Assembly (NCBI GenBank): GCA_000469685.2
Contig: LS997565.1
Location: 35,995,145-36,059,144 of the forward strand
Source of the DNA: Haemonchus contortus
Taxonomy: Eukaryota > Nematoda > Chromadorea > Rhabditida > Trichostrongylidae
Direction: 5' to 3'
DNA length: 64,000 nucleotides
In this document: one piece after another, positions 57,785 through 64,000 of the stretch
Numbering within the stretch: position 1 is the first letter of the stretch
Layout: each line of letters opens with the position of its first letter
Made by a program: the position numbers and the translations under genes
The notes under the pieces: model-generated
Told to the model about the DNA's origin: nothing
Databases searched by the model: none
The model's input: only the letters and a program-made list of their open reading frames with translations

Positions 57785-58060
57785 AAAATCACAGTTCACG
57801 GTTCTTGGGTACTCGGTTTGCACGGAAATGGAAGATTCTTCTTGGAATAGTGCGAAAATAACGAAAAAGCGCAAAAAATTGAGCGCATATTGAAAGAAAT
57901 ACAGAAGGTCAAAAAATTTAAAAGGGGGGGGGGAGGGTTGGATGAATTTCCCTGAGATAAAATGGCGTTAAGGGAATGTTTGGGAGAGTAGACTAAGGCG
58001 ACGCAATGTCTGCAATTGTACACAAACACCGGAACAGCTGATTTCACTTCGGGTATGGGC
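57785..58060 (+). repeat. Dispersed repeat copy A
   Basis: Shares in order with copy B (58777-59045): a CACAGTTCAC start, GGTACTCGG / GGTATCCGG, an A-rich middle, AAGGGGG, GGCGTTAAGGGAAT, GAGTAGAC and CGACGCAATGTCTGCAATTG. A 10-G tract (57924-57933) lies inside. The minus ORFs here are shadows. The class is unclear, perhaps a MITE. Confidence 0.5.
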
Positions 58061-58776
58061 ACATACGTGCGTCGGAGGATGCCCGGGGCAGATTGCGTGG
58101 CGAAATTCCTGGAAAATTCGAACAACTCTGGAGCTATTATTGGGACGCAAACTTGTAGAATATTAATATAAATGCTTAATCCTAATCATCCACTTCACTT
58201 CAAAGTTGTGGCCCGATGGTAAGCGTTGAAGTCGTTCAAATCGCCACGAACTTCGTCGCGCAGTTTGGCGCGCGCTCCTGGGACGCACGTAAATCGATTT
58301 ACTCCCTTGCTATTATTCTGCTGCACTGTGGCCATTGTTCTGCGCATTCAATTCGCTGGATGAAAAGGTAAGTCAATTCTTTATGTTGATGTTTTTACGA
58401 TATGATGTATATATTTAGCTTGATTGAATTGTGTTGTTTCGTTCTGCTAAAATTTTCAATTGCTTCTCTATTTGTTATTGCATGCTCTTCATGTGGGATC
58501 GTTGATGTGTTCTTGTGAAATGTCAAGAACACTGACTTCATTCTGAAGAATATGCTCAATCAGAACATTCTATCAGCATGTCATCCCCGCTTCCCCCTTT
58601 CCCCTGCTGAAAAAGTGAATATGGTGAGCCTTTTTCAAAATAGATTCGTGTGTTATTCTTCTTCTTTTGAACTTGTTCGACAATGTATTCGTAGATATCA
58701 TTTTGTCCTATGTTGGCGTCATGCGATTTGCTCTAGTTTCTTGCTTCGAATGTTGATTTCGGTGGTGTATCTCATT
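58061..58776. other. Between repeat copies; CpG-rich patch
   Basis: A short GC-rich patch (about 58235-58290, TCGCGCAGTTTGGCGCGCGC) resembles patches near 59720-59760 and 60190-60225. A GTAAGT donor-like site at 58370 follows an AAAAG but no reading frame leads to it, so an untranslated exon is only a guess. Confidence 0.3.
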
Positions 58777-59045
58777 GAAGGCACAGTTCACGATAATTTT
58801 GGGGTATCCGGTTTTTGACGAAAAATGTTAGGTACGGCCTACAGTAGTACAGTGGAAAAACAAAAAACGCGAATAACAATGAAGAAAAAGAAATACCAAG
58901 GCTTAAAAAAGAAGAGAAAAGGGGGATTGGACGATTTACACGGCGAGAAAACGGCGGTTAAGGGAATTTTCAGGCGAGTAGACGAATGCGACGTAATGTC
59001 TGCAATTGCACGCAACACGCCCAAAGGGCTGATCTTGGCTTAATC
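58777..59045 (+). repeat. Dispersed repeat copy B
   Basis: Matches copy A, ending GCGACGTAATGTCTGCAATT and then GGGCTGAT. Its first bases (GAAGGCACAGTTCACGATAA) also match partial copies at 23460 and, inverted, 59286-59222. The ORF 58825-59043 is a by-product. Confidence 0.5.
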
Positions 59046-59221
59046 GTTAATATTATTTATTCTACTTTTCATATTAGCTAGATTATTCTGCCTGATCCTT
59101 TTGATGACGGCTGGGAATGATTAATTAGAAGAGAATAGAGCAGAATATTAGTCGAATAGTAGAAATATCCAGATCTATCCAGATCGTTTTCCGACTTCAT
59201 TCCGGAATCAGAGGGGGCCCC

Positions 59222-59290
59222 AAATTCATACCATGTGCAAATCTCCGAAACCATTTTTATCGTGAACAGTGCCTTCGAGTGCAGACGCAG
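59222..59290 (-). repeat. Dispersed repeat, partial inverted copy
   Basis: On the minus strand AAGGCACTGTTCACGATAAA and AATGGTTTCGGAGATTTGC match the 23460 copy closely. The ORF 59326-59078 is a shadow of it. Confidence 0.5.
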
Positions 59291-61196
59291 TGAGTTCATT
59301 TTAAATGTTGTCCTTATTTTTCTCACTCATTCATTGTATCTAATGCTTGCCTACATTGTAATTAAATGCAGATAATAATTGAAAATAAATATTGCAAGTG
59401 CAATATTTATCTTCATTTATTTATTTATGCAAGGAAATTGGAAGAATAACAGCAGCAGCAGAAAGAAAAGAAAGCATAGTAGAATAGCAATAAAATATCG
59501 CCTCATCACTTGGGAGTGAGCCAATTGTTTGTGGGTCCTAGAATTTGTGCTGAGCTGGCATTTGCGCAAAAATAGTGAAGACTTGCATAGGAACGCAAAT
59601 TCACGGATAGATTGCTTAGTAGAGCTCCTAATACGTGCTGTTGAAGGCGGATTCAAATGATGATCGAGGTTGATTTTGTTAGTGATCTTTGTGATGGCAC
59701 CTGATTAGGATGCGTTTTTAGGGCCGGCGGCGTCTCGCGCGAGCATCGTTTCGGGCACAGCAGACGTCTATAAGACATCGCTCGGCACAAGTGGGAAAGA
59801 TCTAAAAAAATCACGTCGCTAGGCATAAGGGAATGGGAGGTGGAAGGAAGAACGCCGGATGCGAAGTCCATAGTTTAAGACAGAGGAGGATGCAAACTAT
59901 ATCGTTTAAGATTTCCACAGGAAAGAATACTTCGACCTTCAAATTTGAAAGATGTTGGCTTCAAAAAAGTTGAAAGAGGGATTATCGGCAGCATTCTGAA
60001 TGTGATAATTTCTTCTATGCTCGCGCCATGTATACTCAATCCATAACAGTTCAAAGCACTATTAGTTTCATTATGGCTTCTTGATCTTTTTTTTCATTCG
60101 TGGCTCACTCCTGCGACAGCTAATTGTTATTCTGATCAACGTTTCGTTGTCTTCTGTATTCTGCCCTCTGAAAGCATTCAGTGAATAATCGGCGCGCTCC
60201 AGTGACGCAGCCGCGACGCCGCCAAGTTTTTACGTAGCATCCCCTTCTACCACCTATAGGCCACTGAGTATTTCTCTGGGAAGAGCTCAGTAACCATTCG
60301 TATCGGGAACCTAGCCCCTAGACAAAAACAACACAACGTATGTATAAAAATACATAGTCGGTGTGATAATACAAGAAACCACGGAAGAATGGAGTCAAAA
60401 ACAGATAAACAGCAAGAGAGCACAAGAAGAAGTATAGTCTATTAGTCCTTGGTTTAATCATGGACTAGTACAAATCTCGTGTGAATCGCCGGTGTAACTC
60501 TACTAGGACCGCGAAGTGATGCCTGGCTTGACAACGTTAGGACAGCCTAATTAATGATGGCGGGACATGTATTCACGTCGCGTCATTCACGTCACGGGTG
60601 GGAAAAATAATTCGCGAATAACGTCAACAATCCTATTCTGTGGAGAAGAAGCATGCAATAAAACAGTGTGACGAGTGGATGCGATCTCGCCTGAAAAAAA
60701 AGAAAAGTTAAATAAGGTTAATGCAGACGGGATTGATTAAACGTTTTTATTTATCATCGAGGTGAGTGCATGAATCGACCATTCTGATCGTTTTTATGGT
60801 TTTGCCTTAACACCTAAGTTTAGTTGTTGGATTTTACATTTCGTTGTGCATCATCTTCTACAATTCTGTTTTTCCTAAATTTTTTCATAGTAGTGACCCC
60901 CGTTTTTTCTTTCTTTACTTTCATGGTGTCTTGGTTTTCTATACTTTCAACCTATCTTACATCCATTGCTAGTTACTTTTCCACTTTTATCTTCACTCAT
61001 TCTAGTCTTTATTCTATTCTGGTTTTCGAATGTTTTTTTTCTTCTAGTCGGTTTTTTTCTGGTCCTTTATTCACGCTAGATCATTCTTTCAATTTTTATA
61101 TTTTCAGATTTTTTCTCAATTATAACTATATTAATCACGACTGATTTTTATTTTTTAATTTATTCACCATCTTTCGATTATTTTGTATGTTACCTG
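59291..61196. other. Intergenic, GC patches and T-rich ORF
   Basis: GC-rich patches lie near 59725-59760 and 60190-60225 and may be ends of small transposons. The ORF 60824-61144 is a T-rich, Phe/Ser-only frame without support. No other gene is seen. Confidence 0.35.
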
Positions 61197-61595
61197 CTAA
61201 CCCCCACTCACTGTGAGCTTCGGGGGTTGGTGAGTAACGAAGTGATTCGTCTGAGCAGAGGCAAAACGAATCACTTTGAAATTTTCATATATAATCGATT
61301 TGCTAACACCAACTTCTAGTTTTTGCTCATTGAAAGGCTTTGTAAACAAACGGATCAAATCAAGATTGAAGTTCACAATTCTTTTACCCCTCACGGAAAC
61401 TAAGGTCATCAAATGTATTCTGCCTCCCCGTTCAAGAGCTTCGGCAAAGTGCAATAGTACATGTACCAGCGCCATTTCCTCGAGCGCCATTTTGCCCATG
61501 GAAGCAATTAAGTGTTGTTGGTTGTATTGACAAAAATATGGCTCGTGTGCTAGATTGCTGACTACCGCTGATGATTCAGCTTTCTTGCCATTCAA
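61197..61595 (-). CDS. Exon-like ORF, unknown function
   Basis: The 132-codon minus frame has balanced composition: VVSNLAHEPYFCQYNQQHLI, MGKMALEEMALVHVLLHFAE, RIHLMTLVSVRGKRIVNFNL and KLEVGVSKSIIYENFKV. It has helix-rich and strand-rich halves. A GTGAGT at 61211-61206 would end the exon at 61212; otherwise it stops at 61197. The frame is open upstream to about 61607. No partner exon or family was recognised; it may be a conserved nematode gene or an old transposon gene. An 11-bp inverted repeat (AAGTGATTCGT / ACGAATCACTT) lies inside it near 61242-61278. Confidence 0.4.
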   Translation of the reverse strand: MNGKKAESSAVVSNLAHEPYFCQYNQQHLIASMGKMALEEMALVHVLLHFAEALERGGRIHLMTLVSVRGKRIVNFNLDLIRLFTKPFNEQKLEVGVSKSIIYENFKVIRFASAQTNHFVTHQPPKLTVSGG

Positions 61596-61607
61596 ATAGA
61601 CAAGTTC

Positions 61608-62319
61608 TTCTCTTCACTTCTTAACTTTGCAAAAATAAACCATCAGCCTTCTCATTACAGCAAAAATCAAAGCCTTTGTAAGAGTTACAGTTGTGTCTTC
61701 TCCAAGTAGTGTCCAAGTGCGACTGCCTATAGATCTCGTTCATCGGAGCCTGAAAAGACCACAAGCACTATTTCAATCGAAAGAATTCCAGAGGGCGTGG
61801 ACTACGAAGACAGAAGTTGTTAACCAATCTTTGGGATAGCTGACCTTTGCGGTCTAACCGTGTCTTCATTCTTCATTAATCCAACAGGCAAGTACAAAAA
61901 AGTTGAGAAGCCTCAAATTTTGGCCATGACCCAAAAATGCTCGACTGTGGGTCGCAGTGCGCCTGTATAATTCTGTTCTGGTCAAAGAGGTATGCCAGAC
62001 GGAAGATAATACTGATAGCTTTTCCCCCTGTTCTCATTCAATACCTCATAAGTATACCCAAATCCAATGCGAGCTATACCGAAAAAACAGTAGCTTCTAG
62101 TAAAGATGACGACAGCAAACCTACTTATTGAAGAATCAGCTTCAGGAGGAACCCCCTTTCTCTTCGCCTTTCAGACCGCAGCGACGTTTTGAATATGCAT
62201 CTTGAATTCACGCTGATTTGTTGAACTGACTCGACGTAACTGCCATCGCCGTCAGTTTCTGTCAAGACCTAGACCTGTTGATTCTCCTTGACCCATCACG
62301 GCCTAGACGACAGCTTATA
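61608..62319. other. Intergenic, no gene seen
   Basis: This would be the upstream side of the ORF at 61.2-61.6 kb. No exon or repeat could be supported. Confidence 0.35.
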
Positions 62320-62321
62320 TA

Positions 62322-62847
62322 CAGTAGCGCTCAAAAGTCTTCGGTGAAATGGTTCTTCGACCGTACTTTTAAGTCGTAACTCCTTTGCTACTGGATCTAA
62401 TCATGCGAAATTTCTATATTTGGAGCCTGGGTGTACTGTGAATATTTACCACTATTAACTTGCAATTTGATCATGTTCCAGATGTTCCAAAGAGCATGAA
62501 AACAAAATCGACTAAAAATACAGATGGTGGTCCTTCTAGAATCTCTTTCCTTTTTGTCACGTCTAAAGTGTACGAGCGTAAATGCCCAACACAATAGATG
62601 AGAAAAACGCACATAAGGTGCAAATAAGTGCAGACGTCAGCAACTTTAGTTTTAGCAAAATCTGCCACCGCAACAAACACCTTGCTCTATCCGTGGATAC
62701 TGCAGCTTCGAAGCCAAATAGTGTTGGGTAGGATGAAATATGCTCTAGTTAAACATATCCAAATTTTGCGCAATTTCGTCCACTAACAAAAAAGTTATGA
62801 AAGAAAGAGCATCAAAGCATTTCACCGATGACTTTTGAGCGCTACTG
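62322..62847. mobile_element. Tc1/mariner-like MITE flanked by TA
   Basis: TA stands at 62320-62321 and 62848-62849. The ends are inverted repeats starting CAGTAGCGCTCAAAAGTC on both sides and continuing TCGGTGAAATG, about 30 bases with very few mismatches, then weaker for another 50-60. CAGT...CAAAAGT ends with a TA duplication are typical of Tc1-like elements. The 526-bp body has no transposase motif; the minus ORFs inside are short and unsupported. Confidence 0.8.
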
Positions 62848-62849
62848 TA

Positions 62850-64000
62850 GGTGAAAAGTTAGGTCTAGGTTAAGCGGATCTCCTTCTTTGATATGTGCAT
62901 CATCAAGCAGCATTCTTCAACAATAGAGAACATAACAAATTACGTCATTTAATATTTATTAGTAAGGTCTACCACACTCCTTTGTGCAAATTACCAAATG
63001 ATGAGGAACGTATCATGGAAAATGGCATGTTCTTTTTTCTGGGTTGATGATATTTTATTGCAATACTAAAAGTAATTCCAGAACACCTTCCAGCATGTTG
63101 GAGTTAATGGACAAATAAAAAAGTGCCTCTGAAGAGTTGAGTTCAAGCAGGACAATATCGATTTATATCTTGATTGAAAGGTAGGTTATCAGTTATAGCT
63201 GATAGTCCTAAGTGAACGTCATTTATTATACGAATAGCTAATTCATACAGTGTTCACCTTACAAGCACTAACCCCACTCCATTTGCCTGACGGCATCCAT
63301 TTCTTGCTTATTATTCTTATTGCCACTATCGTACAAATTTCTGATTTCCACTAACAAGACGTCTCCTTTACTCAGTGAGAACAGCTTTTTTGATTACCAC
63401 CTAATTCCTTCCTCACACTCCGCACGCGTTCTCTTAGCAGTGAGATGAAATCTTTTGACAGATGAAAAATTTCTCCCATAACGTATTAACATTATATCGT
63501 GATGAGGTTTACCGCTCGATCTTTTTCCACACAGGCTCAAAAAAGAGGAGAAAGTTGAAGGAATACGTTGGCTGAAGTGTAGTTTTACACGAAGGTAGAA
63601 TAACCGAAAAAGAGAGCTGAAATGAAAAAAAAACCTACGAACAGGAATGAAATCTGATGCACGCGAACTGAACGGTTTGTTCTTTTGTTGGGATTCAGTT
63701 AACCTCCTACCATTCGCAACAGTAGCTCCTATAAGATGCTCCATACTGAGGTCTCTATCGGCGAGAACACGACTCTAGCTATTTGTTCAGAGCGACTGAT
63801 AAGAACTGACTACATTCCGCCTAAGAGCATCCACTTCTTGCTCTTATTTGAATATCCTTGACATTTAAATTTTACTTCGTATTTTGGATCTGCATTGCAT
63901 AATAGCCTGCATAAATGCTTTCCTCCGATCGCTTAGATTAGTTTAGATTAAAGAGTGGAAGAATTCTTCAGGGTTGCATTCCACCTCCGAGATTCGGTCA
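62850..64000. other. Intergenic to window end, no gene seen
   Basis: AT-rich. The longest frame (63744-63394 minus) is Phe/Ser/Arg-rich, has no motif and no splice context, and is treated as chance. Confidence 0.35.

Noticed and set aside
60824..61144. 106-codon plus ORF resembling a membrane protein
   Set aside because: It arises from a T-rich stretch that yields only Phe, Ser and Leu; no other sign of a gene.
1..64000. CRISPR array, bacterial operons or phage
   Set aside because: No spaced direct repeats and no prokaryotic gene layout; introns and LINEs show a eukaryote.

Overview
The window looks like nuclear DNA of a parasitic nematode, most likely a strongylid such as a hookworm. The reasons are short GT-AG introns with TTTCAG-type acceptors, a spliced-leader-like acceptor directly before a start codon, nematode-type secreted and sugar-surface genes, and a dense mix of RTE and CR1-like LINEs, a BEL/Pao relic, a Harbinger relic and several MITE classes. 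This is inference; no database search was possible. There are no bacterial-type operons and no convincing tRNA or rRNA genes.

Layout. 1-2343 (minus): the first three exons of a UDP-galactopyranose mutase gene (glf-1 like), running off the left edge. 2.3-6.5 kb: intergenic, with an old SINE. 6.5-8.86 kb: a 5'-truncated CR1-like LINE whose reverse transcriptase is split by a 377-bp MULE-type MITE. 9.9-10.9 kb: two exon-like blocks of unknown function on opposite strands. 11-26.8 kb: mostly non-coding, with SINEs, poly-G tracts, a relic RTE fragment, a candidate serine-rich exon and a perfect 19-bp hairpin. 26.9-29.6 kb: a decayed PIF/Harbinger transposon with a MADF/Myb-like gene and a DDE transposase facing each other. 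29.7-36.6 kb (minus): a decayed BEL/Pao retrotransposon, itself interrupted by a second CR1-like LINE. 36.6-38.3 kb: GC-rich repeat DNA and a 17-bp minisatellite.

38.3-44.2 kb holds little apart from a SINE. 44.2-48.24 kb is a small secreted Ig-like gene into whose coding exon a complete RTE element with an intact ORF has jumped, flanked by a 16-bp target duplication. 50.4-51.0 kb is a piggyBac-like MITE. 51.2-52.95 kb has candidate exons of an unidentified secreted product. 53.7-56.9 kb is a second full-length RTE copy on the opposite strand with one premature stop. 57.8-59.3 kb holds copies of a dispersed repeat. 61.2-61.6 kb is an unidentified coding-like exon. 62.3-62.85 kb is a Tc1-like MITE.

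The host genes do not form a pathway; the window is dominated by layered transposon insertions. The most notable is the RTE that splits the Ig-like gene and stays in frame with it.
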